Source: Alphaproteobacteria bacterium (GTDB lineage: Bacteria > Pseudomonadota > Alphaproteobacteria > UBA828). From it: a stretch of 31,069 bases of DNA. The stretch covers positions 1 through 31,069 of the forward strand of contig JAJDVB010000221.1 in the NCBI GenBank assembly GCA_022826345.1, read 5' to 3'. Shown piece after piece: positions 23,367-30,916 of this stretch; positions within the stretch are counted from its first letter, which is position 1; every line of letters begins with the position of its first letter. A program made the position numbers and the translations under genes. A model generated the notes under the pieces. The model had not been told where the DNA came from and did no database searches. It was given only the letters and a program-made list of their open reading frames with translations.

Positions 23367-25487
23367 TCAGCCGAGCTCGATGGAGATGTTGCGGTAGGCG
23401 TCCACCCGGCCGGACTGGCCGGCCTGGACGACGATGGTCGTGATCGGGGTGTGGATCACGGCGGGGCCGGCGATGACGTTACCGGGGGCGAGCCGCTCGA
23501 AGTCGTAGATCTCTGCGGGAGCGAAGCCGCCTTCCGCTTCCACGAAGATGTCGCGCTTGCCGATTTGCGCCGCGCCGGGATCGGAACCGTCCAGCGCTGC
23601 CCGCTCGATGCGGGGCCGTTCGACAATGCCGCGCGCGGTGAGGCGGAACATCGTCATCTCTATGCCTGCGGCGCGGTAGGCGGAGCCCTTGCCGAACTTG
23701 CGCTCGTAGAGCGCCTCGAAGTCCGCGGCGAGGCGGCCGACGGCATCGTCATCCATCGGCCCGCCGCCCGCGACTGGCGTCGTTACCTCGTGCACCTGTC
23801 GTCCGTAGCGCAGGTCGATCGACCAGTCGAGGGCGATGGCGTCGTCGGCGAAGCCCTCGGCGGCAAGCTGCGCGCGGGCGCGGGCCACCATCGGCGCGTA
23901 GATCTCGTTGATTTCGGCGGCCGGGCTCGGCATGGGGAGCGTCTTGGTGACGCTGTATTCGTGGACGATGTCGGCCGAGAGCAGGCCGAAGGCGGCGTTC
24001 ACCGAGGCGGTGTAGGGCACGACGATGCGCCTGACGCCGAGCTCCGCGCCGAACACGCCGCAGAGCAGGCCGCAGGTGCCGCCGAAGGCATGCAGCACGA
24101 AATCTCTGGGGTCGAGGCCGCGTTCGACCGTGATCTCGTGGATCAGATCAGTGATCTGCGCCGCCGCGATACGGTAAATGCCGATCGCGGCCTCTTCCAC
24201 GTTCATGCCGAGGGGCTGGGCGACCTTCTCCGCGAAGACCCGCCGGGCGGCTTCGGCATCGAGGGCGATGGTGCCGCCGAGGAAGGTGCCGGGATCCATG
24301 TAGCCCACCAGCAGCATGACATCGGTGAGCGTGGGTTCCTCGCCGCCGAGGCCGTAGCAGACCGGACCGGGCCTGGCGCCGGCGCTGGAGGGGCCCACGC
24401 CCGGCACGCCGGTGGCCGGGTCCAGTGCCACGATGCTGCCGCCGCCGGCGCCGATGGAGACCACCTCGATCTTGGGCGCCACGTAGTGGTAGCGGTCGAC
24501 CATGGGCTCGCGGGCGTAGTCGATGGCGCCGCCCTGGATCACGCCCACCTTGAAGGTCGTGCCCCCCATGTCGCAGGCGATGATGTCCTCGTCTTCCATG
24601 AGCCGGCCGAGATGGCGGCTGCCGATGACGCCGGCGGCGGGCCCGCACTCGAGCATGCCCACGGCCCGCTCGGCGGCTTCCCCCGCCGGCAGCAGGCCGC
24701 CGTAGCCCTGCATTACCAGGAGCGGCCCGCCATAGCCCCACCCCTGCAGCAGCGCCTGGAGGCTCGTGATGTAGTCGCTAGCGATGCGCCCGGCGTAGGC
24801 GTTGATGACGGTCGTGGACGCGCGCTCGTACTCGCCCGGCACCGGCGCGATGTCGCTCGAGAGCGTGACGTAGACTTGGGGTGCGACCTCGCCGATCAAC
24901 TCGCCCACCCGCTGCTCATGCTTGGCGTTGTAGAAGGACCAGAGGAAGGAGACCGCGAGCGCCTCAATCTCCTCGTCCTCGACCAGCGAGCGGATCGCCT
25001 GGCGCACCGCGTCTTCGTCCAGCGCGCGCAGCACGGCGCCCTTGTAGTCCATCCGCTCCGGCACGCCCCTGGTCTTTGCGCGGGGCACCAGCGGCGGGGC
25101 GCGGTCGGTCGCCACCGGGTGCTTGATGCCGTCTTCGGTGAGGCCGGCCCAGCGGCCGTAGGCGCCGCGGGTGATGACCAGCGTGTCCTCGAAGCCTTCG
25201 GTGGTGATGAGACCGGTCCGTGCGCCCGAACGGGTAAACAGCGTGTTGTCCACCACCGTCGAGCCGTGCATGAAGAGCGCCGTCCGCGCCAGCAGCGCGT
25301 CGGTGGTGAGGCCGACGTCCTTCGCCGCGGCGCCCACGGCAGCGAGCACGCCGTCCGCGAAGTCGGACGGGGTGGAGAGCGCCTTGCCGAGGCGCACCGG
25401 CTCGCCGGCGGCAAACAGCACCGCATCCGTACACGTGCCGCCGACATCCGTCGCGACCACGTAGCGCGCGCCGCCTCGCTCGCTCAT
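23367..25487 (-). CDS. hyuA: Hydantoinase A / oxoprolinase alpha subunit family protein
   Basis: The 706-residue protein has the ASKHA ATPase pattern: phosphate-binding ATDVGGTCTD (12-21), a second CDMGGTTFKVGVIQGG block and SIGAGGGSI, followed by the FGGTCGLLCGVFGAELG region that is conserved in HyuA. It would activate the substrate with ATP for the HyuB partner. The usual HyuA phosphate loop reads DxGGTFTD, so Cys19 in place of Phe is a modest variation. ATG 25487 is preferred to an upstream GTG because the family N-terminus begins there and AAAGG precedes it. It is divergent from the second vapBC module, so its promoter must lie in 25488-25588; no clear pair was found on that strand. Confidence 0.9.
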   Translation of the reverse strand: MSERGGARYVVATDVGGTCTDAVLFAAGEPVRLGKALSTPSDFADGVLAAVGAAAKDVGLTTDALLARTALFMHGSTVVDNTLFTRSGARTGLITTEGFEDTLVITRGAYGRWAGLTEDGIKHPVATDRAPPLVPRAKTRGVPERMDYKGAVLRALDEDAVRQAIRSLVEDEEIEALAVSFLWSFYNAKHEQRVGELIGEVAPQVYVTLSSDIAPVPGEYERASTTVINAYAGRIASDYITSLQALLQGWGYGGPLLVMQGYGGLLPAGEAAERAVGMLECGPAAGVIGSRHLGRLMEDEDIIACDMGGTTFKVGVIQGGAIDYAREPMVDRYHYVAPKIEVVSIGAGGGSIVALDPATGVPGVGPSSAGARPGPVCYGLGGEEPTLTDVMLLVGYMDPGTFLGGTIALDAEAARRVFAEKVAQPLGMNVEEAAIGIYRIAAAQITDLIHEITVERGLDPRDFVLHAFGGTCGLLCGVFGAELGVRRIVVPYTASVNAAFGLLSADIVHEYSVTKTLPMPSPAAEINEIYAPMVARARAQLAAEGFADDAIALDWSIDLRYGRQVHEVTTPVAGGGPMDDDAVGRLAADFEALYERKFGKGSAYRAAGIEMTMFRLTARGIVERPRIERAALDGSDPGAAQIGKRDIFVEAEGGFAPAEIYDFERLAPGNVIAGPAVIHTPITTIVVQAGQSGRVDAYRNISIELG

Positions 25488-25553
25488 CCCGTGCCTTTCG
25501 TCTGCCGGGCGCCATCTTGCGCGGCAGGCGGGCGAACGCAAGCCGGCAACCAC

Positions 25554-25582
25554 TGGACACAGGGGCGTGAATGGTGTATCTA
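25554..25582 (+). promoter_or_regulatory. Sigma-70 type promoter of the second vapBC module
   Basis: TGGACA (25554-25559) and TATCTA (25577-25582) are separated by exactly 17 bp and each differs from consensus at one or two positions. Transcription would begin about 25589, at or next to the preferred vapB ATG, which would make the message leaderless. Confidence 0.6.
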
Positions 25583-25588
25583 ATGTGT

Positions 25589-25792
25589 ATGACGCGCACT
25601 AATGTAGATATCGACGACGCGGCTTGCGCAGAGGTCATGCGCCGCTACCGGCTGGCGACGAAGCGGGAGGCGATCAATTACGCGCTGCGCACCCTCGCGG
25701 CTGAGCCGCTCGGCGTCGACGAGGCCCGCCGGCTTCGTGGCTCGGGATGGGAAGGCGATCTGGACGAGCTGCGTTCCGACCGCGCATCGTGA
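25589..25792 (+). CDS. vapB: VapB-family antitoxin
   Basis: The 67-residue protein has the VapB layout: a short N-terminal beta strand TRTNVDIDD and helices KREAINYALRTL forming a ribbon-helix-helix DNA-binding dimer, then the toxin-inhibiting tail RRLRGSGWEGDLDELR, a hallmark of this group. It should neutralise the following toxin and repress its own promoter. ATG 25589 gives the standard N-terminus; ATG 25571 and 25583 are in frame upstream but lie within or before the promoter's -10 box. Its stop overlaps vapC (GTGA at 25789-25792). Confidence 0.88.
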   Translation: MTRTNVDIDDAACAEVMRRYRLATKREAINYALRTLAAEPLGVDEARRLRGSGWEGDLDELRSDRAS

Positions 25793-26181
25793 TCCTGATC
25801 GACACCTCCGCCTGGATCGAGTTTCTTCGAGACACCGGGTCGCCCATCTGCAATCGCGTGGACGCGGTGCTGGGCGGCGAGATTGCCACCTGCGATGCGG
25901 TGCGGATGGAGGTGCTCTGCGGCGCACGCGACGAGCAGCATCTGCAGAGCTTGCGCCGCCTTCTCGCTCGAGCAGTTGCGATCCCCATCCGGCCCGCAGA
26001 CTACGACGAGGCCGCCGCGCTCTATCGCCTATGCCGCCGCCAGGGCGAGACCGTCCGCCGACTGATGGACTGCCTCATCGCCGCCGTCGCCATCCGCGTC
26101 GATGCCGCCGTCCTCCACAACGACTCGGACTTCGACGCGCTCGCACGCTATGCGGGCTTGGAGGTCGATCGTCATCGCTAG
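25789..26181 (+). CDS. vapC: VapC-family PIN-domain toxin
   Basis: The 130-residue ribonuclease toxin opens ILIDTSAWIEFLRDTG (Asp5) and keeps the other acidic residues Glu41 (VRMEVLCG), Asp94 (LMDCLIAAVA) and Asp112/114 in HNDSDFDALAR. Start GTG 25789 is fixed by the 4-bp overlap with vapB and by the PIN-domain start. It is a different VapC subgroup from the toxin at 20372-20791, so the two modules are not copies of each other. They bracket the hyu operon. Confidence 0.9.
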   Translation: MILIDTSAWIEFLRDTGSPICNRVDAVLGGEIATCDAVRMEVLCGARDEQHLQSLRRLLARAVAIPIRPADYDEAAALYRLCRRQGETVRRLMDCLIAAVAIRVDAAVLHNDSDFDALARYAGLEVDRHR

Positions 26182-26286
26182 TCGGGGGCCTCGGTCGCCG
26201 GCAATTGGCGATGGCGGAGGACGGCGGGGAGGGGTAGGCTTCGAGGCAGGGCAAAGCAAACAACACACGAGCAAGAGGGGGAGGCG

Positions 26287-26772
26287 ATGAAGAAGCGGAC
26301 ATGGATCGCGGGCGCTGTGGCGGCGGCGCTGGCGCTGGCAGTATTCGCCGGATCGGGCGCAGCAAGCGCTCAGGAGGATCACTCGGCCGCGGTCAAGGCC
26401 CGCCAGGCCCACATGCAGCTCAACGGTTTCTTCATGGGCCAGCTTGCGGCGATCGCGAAGGGGCAGGTTCCCTACGACGCGGCGCAGGCGACCGGGGTTG
26501 TCAACAGCCTACTGGCTCTCAATACCATGGACACGGGCGCGATGTGGCCGCCGGGCTCCGACAACCAGGCCCTTCCCGGCAAGACCCGTGCCCTGCCTGA
26601 GATCTGGAGCACCTTTCCGGCGGTGATGGAGAAGGCCAACGCGCTCACCGCAGCGCTTGAGGCGATGGTCGTGGCGGCCGGAACTGATCTCGCCAGCCTT
26701 CAGGGCGCCTTCGGCGCGGTCGGCGCAGGCTGCGGCGGCTGCCACCGGAGCTTCCGCGCCGAAAAATTCTGA
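26287..26772 (+). CDS. Cytochrome c' type (class II) c-type cytochrome
   Basis: The 161-residue protein has a Sec signal peptide (MKKRTWIAGAVAAALALAVF, cleavage near ASA, residue 28) and a single C-terminal heme site CGGCH (149-153) followed by RSFR. A heme site close to the C-terminus after a helical body identifies the cytochrome c'/c-556 class rather than class I. The protein would be periplasmic with His153 as the proximal ligand. Such proteins bind NO or serve as electron carriers; no partner is nearby. Start ATG 26287 has an excellent GGGGGAGG site. The 105-base gap upstream shows no other feature. Confidence 0.85.
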   Translation: MKKRTWIAGAVAAALALAVFAGSGAASAQEDHSAAVKARQAHMQLNGFFMGQLAAIAKGQVPYDAAQATGVVNSLLALNTMDTGAMWPPGSDNQALPGKTRALPEIWSTFPAVMEKANALTAALEAMVVAAGTDLASLQGAFGAVGAGCGGCHRSFRAEKF

Positions 26773-26791
26773 CGCGAGAGTTTCTTAATCA

Positions 26792-26840
26792 GTTCCCTCA
26801 GGCGCCGGGCGCTCGCTCCGGACCGCTTCGCGGCCCGGCC
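26792..26840. repeat. Dispersed palindromic repeat, copy 2
   Basis: The head (26792-26819) matches copy 1 at 21402-21429 in 26 of 28 bases, in the same orientation. The tail forms CCGG-A-CCGC-TTC-GCGG-C-CCGG (26818-26838), a stem of 8 pairs with one mismatch. It fills the gap between two convergent genes and may serve as a transcription stop for both. Confidence 0.65.
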
Positions 26841-26841
26841 G

Positions 26842-27666
26842 TTAGCCGCCTGACGGCCAGACGAGGGGAAATTCGGGGTCGTCGAGGGGATCGCCGTCGC
26901 TGAGCCGCTCGTGCACCTCGGGGAAGGGCGGCGAGACCTCGCCGGGGCGCACCTTGAAGCGCATGTCGTCGCCGACCCAGCGGTGAACGAAGGCGCGGCG
27001 CCGCGCCGATGCCGATGTGTTGCCCGCCGCCCCGTGGACGGTGAGGAAGTGGAAGGCGATGGCGTCGCCTGGCGCCATCTCGAAGGACGCGATCTCGTAT
27101 TCGTCCCGATGCCCGTCGATGTCAGGCATGGTATCGAGCGCCTCGCCTTCGCGCTGGTAGTCCACGCCCACGAACTTCTTTGGCATGAACGACTTGCCCC
27201 AGCGGTGCGAGCCCACGACAAGCTCCAGGCACATCGCGCGGGGGACGGGATCGAGTGCGGTCCAGAAGCTCACGCACTGCGTCCCGTCGATGCAGTAATA
27301 GGGCAGGTCGTGGTGCCACGGCGTGCGTGATTCGGTCTTGGGCTCCTTCACCAGCACGTGCTCGTGGAAGAACCGCGCCGTGCCCGAGCCCATGAGGCGC
27401 GCGGCCAGCGCCGCCGCGTGAGAGTTGAACACAAAGTCCCGATACTCGGGCACGCGAGCCCAGTTGCAGTAGTCGCCAAAGAAGTAGCCCTTCGAGCCCT
27501 CCGGCTCGTATTCGCGCGTGTAGGGGCCGGGGGTGCGCATGTTGCGCTCGACCCCGGCGCGCAGCGGATCGAGCCAGTCGGCGAACGCGCCCGCCAGATG
27601 GACGACGCCATCCCGCTGGAAGCGCGCAGCGGTGGCTTGATCGATGCCGGCCTCTGCGGTGCTCAT
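26842..27666 (-). CDS. Phytanoyl-CoA dioxygenase (PhyH) family oxygenase
   Basis: The 274-residue protein is an Fe(II)/2-oxoglutarate-dependent oxygenase. The iron triad is His118 and Asp120 in TPWHHDLPYY with His211 in TVHGAAGNTS, and an arginine in ARRRAFVHRW (222-224) should bind 2-oxoglutarate. The PFHxxHxD-type context and length are normal for bacterial PhyH enzymes, which hydroxylate diverse small metabolites. It follows the BKACE gene by 28 bases, so it is probably the last gene of that transcript. ATG 27666 is preferred; an open frame continues upstream into the BKACE gene without family support. The substrate is unknown. Confidence 0.82.
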   Translation of the reverse strand: MSTAEAGIDQATAARFQRDGVVHLAGAFADWLDPLRAGVERNMRTPGPYTREYEPEGSKGYFFGDYCNWARVPEYRDFVFNSHAAALAARLMGSGTARFFHEHVLVKEPKTESRTPWHHDLPYYCIDGTQCVSFWTALDPVPRAMCLELVVGSHRWGKSFMPKKFVGVDYQREGEALDTMPDIDGHRDEYEIASFEMAPGDAIAFHFLTVHGAAGNTSASARRRAFVHRWVGDDMRFKVRPGEVSPPFPEVHERLSDGDPLDDPEFPLVWPSGG

Positions 27667-27694
27667 GCGCGCCTCGGGCTCGACCGCGCCGGGC

Positions 27695-28621
27695 TCAAAA
27701 GTCGACCTGATCGCCGCCCTTGAGACCCAGCATCTCGCGCGCCTCGGCCGGCGTCGCCACCTCCAGGGAAAGCTCTTCGACAATGCGCCTGGCCTTGGCC
27801 ACCTGGGCGGCGTTTGAGGGCGCAAGCTCGCCCTTGCCGATGAAGAGGCTGTCCTCCAGCCCGACGCGGATGTTGCCGCCCATCATCGCGCCCATGGTGA
27901 CGAAGCTCATCTGGTGGCGGCCGGCGGCCAGGATCGACCAGCGGTAATCGTCGCCGAACAGCTTGTTGGCGATGCGGCGCATGTGCATCAGGTTCTCGTG
28001 GTCGGCTCCGATGCCGCCCAGGATACCGAAGATGGTCTGCACGAAGAGCGGCGGCTTGACCAGGCCGCGGTCGACGAAATGAGCCAGGTTGTAGAGGTGG
28101 CCGACGTCGTAGCACTCGAACTCGAAGCGCACGCCGTGGCCCTCACCCAAATCCTTCATAATGTATTCGATATCCTTGAAGGTATTTCGAAAAATGAAGT
28201 CCTTCGTGCCCTCCAGATGGGGCTTCTCCCAGTCGTACTTGAACTCCTTGTAGCGGTTTAGCATCGGATAGATGCCGAAGTTCATGGAGCCCATGTTGAG
28301 CGAGGTCATCTCCGGGCTCGCGCGGCGCGGCGCGGCGAGACGCTCGTCGAGGGTCATGCCGAGCCCGCCGCCCGTGGTGATGTTGATGACCGCGTCCGAC
28401 TGCTGCTTGATGCGCGGCAGAAAGGCCATGAAGACGTCGGGATCGGGCGTCGGGCGGCCGTCGTTCGGATCGCGGGCGTGGAGATGGAGGATCGAGGCGC
28501 CGGCCTCGGCCGCCGCAACGCCGTCGGCCGCGATCTCGTCCGGCGTGACCGGCAGGTGCGGCGACATGGTGGGGGTGTGGATCGACCCCGTGACCGCGCA
28601 GGTGATGATGACTTTGCTCAT
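27695..28621 (-). CDS. BKACE family beta-keto acid cleavage enzyme (DUF849)
   Basis: The 308-residue TIM-barrel enzyme matches the 3-keto-5-aminohexanoate cleavage (Kce) family. Its opening is KVIITCAVTGSIHTPTMSPHLPVTPDEIA, the zinc ligands His46 and His48 are in LHLHARDP, and it has the conserved INITTGGG and FGILGGIGADHENL blocks. The family condenses a beta-keto acid with acetyl-CoA to give acetoacetate and a CoA ester; the side chain accepted varies between subgroups and I cannot assign it. ATG 28621 has GGGAGG upstream, which excludes the more upstream TTG. A 114-base gap separates it from the enolase-family gene. Confidence 0.9.
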   Translation of the reverse strand: MSKVIITCAVTGSIHTPTMSPHLPVTPDEIAADGVAAAEAGASILHLHARDPNDGRPTPDPDVFMAFLPRIKQQSDAVINITTGGGLGMTLDERLAAPRRASPEMTSLNMGSMNFGIYPMLNRYKEFKYDWEKPHLEGTKDFIFRNTFKDIEYIMKDLGEGHGVRFEFECYDVGHLYNLAHFVDRGLVKPPLFVQTIFGILGGIGADHENLMHMRRIANKLFGDDYRWSILAAGRHQMSFVTMGAMMGGNIRVGLEDSLFIGKGELAPSNAAQVAKARRIVEELSLEVATPAEAREMLGLKGGDQVDF

Positions 28622-28710
28622 GGCCCGTGGCCTCCCGCTCAATGTTCGCCGCGCCGGCGCTTACGGCTCAGGCGGTTCTACCCGCCGGGCGCCCGCCTCG
28701 ACAAGCGTCA

Positions 28711-28733
28711 CGCATCCGTCACAGACGGACGCG
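28711..28733 (-). terminator. Imperfect hairpin after the enolase-family gene
   Basis: CGCATCCGT (28711-28719) and ACGGACGCG (28725-28733) pair over 9 positions with one mismatch around a 5-nt loop, 2 bases after the stop on the minus strand. There is no T run, so termination would be weak at best. Nothing else is seen in 28622-28735. Confidence 0.3.
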
Positions 28734-28735
28734 CT

Positions 28736-29899
28736 CTAAAGCAGGGTGCGCAACAGGTCGTGGAGCGCGGCCTTGCGCTCGAAGCCGGCGCCGGGCGCGT
28801 CGCCGAGACGGACCCGGCCGTCCTCGACCGGGGTTTCGTCGGCGAAGCCACCGAAGGGCTGGAACACGCCGGGATAGGATTCGCAGCCGCCGAGGGAGAG
28901 GCCGCCGGCAACAGAGAGCGCCAGCAGGTTGCCGCCGTGAGGCAGGAAGCGGCGCGGCGACCAGCCTTGCGTCCCCATCATCGCCACGATGTCGATGGTC
29001 TCGCCCACGCCATAGGCCAATGCCGGGTCGAACTGCACGAAGTCGGTCGCAGGCCGCATGCCGCCGAAGCGCAGCAGGTTGCGCGCGTCCTGCAGCGAAA
29101 GCAGGTTCTCGCCGGTCGCGATGGGGCCGGGATAGGCCGCCGTCACCGCCGCATTGAGGGAGAAATCCAGGGGGTCGCCCGGCTCCTCGTACCAGGCGAG
29201 GCCGTAGGGGACGAGGGCGCCCGCGTAGCGGCGTGCGGTCCGCTCATCGAAGCGGCCGTTGGCGTCCACCGCGAGCCGCGAGCCGTCGCCGCCGAGCAGC
29301 GCCAGCACCGCCTCGATCCGGTCGCGATCCTCGTCGATGGTGGCGCCGCCGATCTTGATCTTCACCTGGGTGTAACCCTCGTCGAGATAGCGCCGCATCT
29401 CGGCGACGAGGCCATCCGTGCCCTTGTCGGGGTCGTAGTAGCCGCCGGCGGCGTAGACCGGGATGTGCTGCTCTGGCGCCGGGTTGCCGGCGTCCTCGGC
29501 GATCAGCGCCCAGAGCGGCATGTCGCAGAGCTTGGCGGCGGCGTCCCACACCGCGATGTCGAGCGCCGCCACCGCGACCGCGCGCTCGCCGTGGCCGCCG
29601 GGCTTCTCGTTCCGCATCATCAGGCGGCGGATGGCACGCGGGTCGAGCGTGGTGCCGTCGGCGCTCGTGTGTTCCTCCGGCGCTTCGAGCACGCGCGGCG
29701 CCAGGCGCTCGCGGATCACGGCGCTCTGGGCATAGCGGCCGTTGGCGTTGAAGCCGAAGCCCACGACCGGCTTGCCGCCGCGCACCACGTCGGTCACCAC
29801 CGCGACGGCGCTCACGGTCATCTTGCTGAAGTCGATGACGGCGTTCCGCATCGGCGCGCCCATGGGCACGGCGATGTCCCGAATCTCGACGATCCTCAT
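28736..29899 (-). CDS. Enolase-superfamily dehydratase, D(-)-tartrate dehydratase-like
   Basis: The 387-residue protein belongs to the mandelate racemase branch. Metal ligands are Asp212 (VDANGRF), Glu238 (YEEPGDP) and Glu264 (TGEN); catalytic residues are Lys182 in KIKIGG and the His321-Asp291 pair (PHGG, FDPALAYG). The stretches VYAAGGYYDPDKG, EEPGDPLDFSLNAA, NLLRFGGMRP and ESYPGVFQPFGGF closely resemble what I remember of Bradyrhizobium D-tartrate dehydratase, which turns D-tartrate into oxaloacetate and has Lys184 and His322 in these roles. D-tartrate or a related acid-sugar substrate is therefore likely but unproven. ATG 29899 overlaps the pxpC-like stop by 4 bp. Confidence 0.8.
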   Translation of the reverse strand: MRIVEIRDIAVPMGAPMRNAVIDFSKMTVSAVAVVTDVVRGGKPVVGFGFNANGRYAQSAVIRERLAPRVLEAPEEHTSADGTTLDPRAIRRLMMRNEKPGGHGERAVAVAALDIAVWDAAAKLCDMPLWALIAEDAGNPAPEQHIPVYAAGGYYDPDKGTDGLVAEMRRYLDEGYTQVKIKIGGATIDEDRDRIEAVLALLGGDGSRLAVDANGRFDERTARRYAGALVPYGLAWYEEPGDPLDFSLNAAVTAAYPGPIATGENLLSLQDARNLLRFGGMRPATDFVQFDPALAYGVGETIDIVAMMGTQGWSPRRFLPHGGNLLALSVAGGLSLGGCESYPGVFQPFGGFADETPVEDGRVRLGDAPGAGFERKAALHDLLRTLL

Positions 29900-30885
29900 T
29901 GCGATCCGCCGGGTGCGAGCGAGTCTGCCGTGCAAAGCGTAGCGATGCGGCGGCGCTCGGCTTGCGCTTCGGCCACGGAGACCTGGCGGAAGCGGTAAGT
30001 CTCGTTGGGGCGTGACTGGCCGAGCTTCCACCAGGCGCAGGTGGGCACCGTGTACGGGTTGATGAAGCCGCCGAGGGTGAGCGTGTCTACCATCAGGATG
30101 ATCGGCGTCTGGCCGCAGAGGTTGATGGCGCCGATGGGATAGCCGTGGTCGATCACGTTGGAGGGATGCTCGCCGTTCTCCGGCGCCTTGTCGGTTGCCT
30201 TCTCGGTGAAGGTCCACTCCGGCCCTTCCAGGCGAAAGCCGACGCGGTTGCTCTTGGGCGAGAGCGTCCAGTCGCTCTCAAGGAAGCGCCGCCGGCCGGC
30301 TTCGTCGATCCAGTCGTCGTTGGGGCCGGCCACCACCTCGATCTCCCAGGCGCCGCCGGCGGGGGCAGGGGGGCGCACGCCCTCTTGCAGCCGGCGGCCG
30401 GGCGCGGCGTTGTCGGCCGATCCGAGCGGGATGGTCTGTCCCTCCTTCAGCGCGGCACCATCGAGCCCGCCGCAGGCGCCGATGACAAAGGTCGCGCGGG
30501 AGTCGAGGAAGGGCGCCACGTCGATGCCGCCGGCGAAGGCGATGTAGGTGCGGGCGCCGGTGACGGCGGATGCCAATGCGAGGATCTGCCCGGCGACCAC
30601 GCCAACGCTCTCCCACAAGGGTACGGGGTCCCCATCCAAGGTGGCCCGCATGTCGGCGCCGGTCAGCGCGATTACGGCGTCGCGCTCGAAGCGGAGCGTC
30701 GGGCCGATGAAGGCGCATTCCAGCGCCGCAGCGCCGGGCGCGTTGCCAACCAGGACGTTAGCCAGCCGGAAGGACCAGTGATCGATCGGGCCCGACGGCG
30801 GGAAGCCCATGCCGAAGGCGCCCTTGCGGCCGGGATAGTCCTGCACCGTGGTCTCGAGCCCGCCCTTGATAACCGTGACCGCCAT
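29896..30885 (-). CDS. pxpC: 5-oxoprolinase subunit C / biotin-dependent carboxyltransferase family (PxpC/KipA)
   Basis: The 329-residue protein opens VIKGGLETTVQDYPGRKGAFGMGFPPSGPID, the TVQDxGRxG and SGPxD hallmark of this family, and has AFAGGIDV and GPNDDW further on, then a C-terminal GYPIGAINLCGQTPIILMVD block. PxpC with PxpB and PxpA hydrolyses 5-oxoproline using ATP; related proteins form allophanate hydrolase or carboxyltransferase parts. It follows the partial pxpB-like gene by 31 bases. ATG 30885 has GGGAG 9 bases upstream; an open frame reaches 30936, but would start inside the neighbouring gene. Its tail overlaps the dehydratase gene. Confidence 0.85.
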   Translation of the reverse strand: MAVTVIKGGLETTVQDYPGRKGAFGMGFPPSGPIDHWSFRLANVLVGNAPGAAALECAFIGPTLRFERDAVIALTGADMRATLDGDPVPLWESVGVVAGQILALASAVTGARTYIAFAGGIDVAPFLDSRATFVIGACGGLDGAALKEGQTIPLGSADNAAPGRRLQEGVRPPAPAGGAWEIEVVAGPNDDWIDEAGRRRFLESDWTLSPKSNRVGFRLEGPEWTFTEKATDKAPENGEHPSNVIDHGYPIGAINLCGQTPIILMVDTLTLGGFINPYTVPTCAWWKLGQSRPNETYRFRQVSVAEAQAERRRIATLCTADSLAPGGSQ

Positions 30886-30916
30886 GACATGTGCTCCCGC
30901 GCGCGTTCCGCGCGAC

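Noticed and set aside
25542..26204. An 8-bp GCCGGCAA repeat on both sides of the second vapBC
   Set aside because: Eight bases in GC-rich DNA are easily matched by chance, and the copies are not symmetrically placed next to the module.
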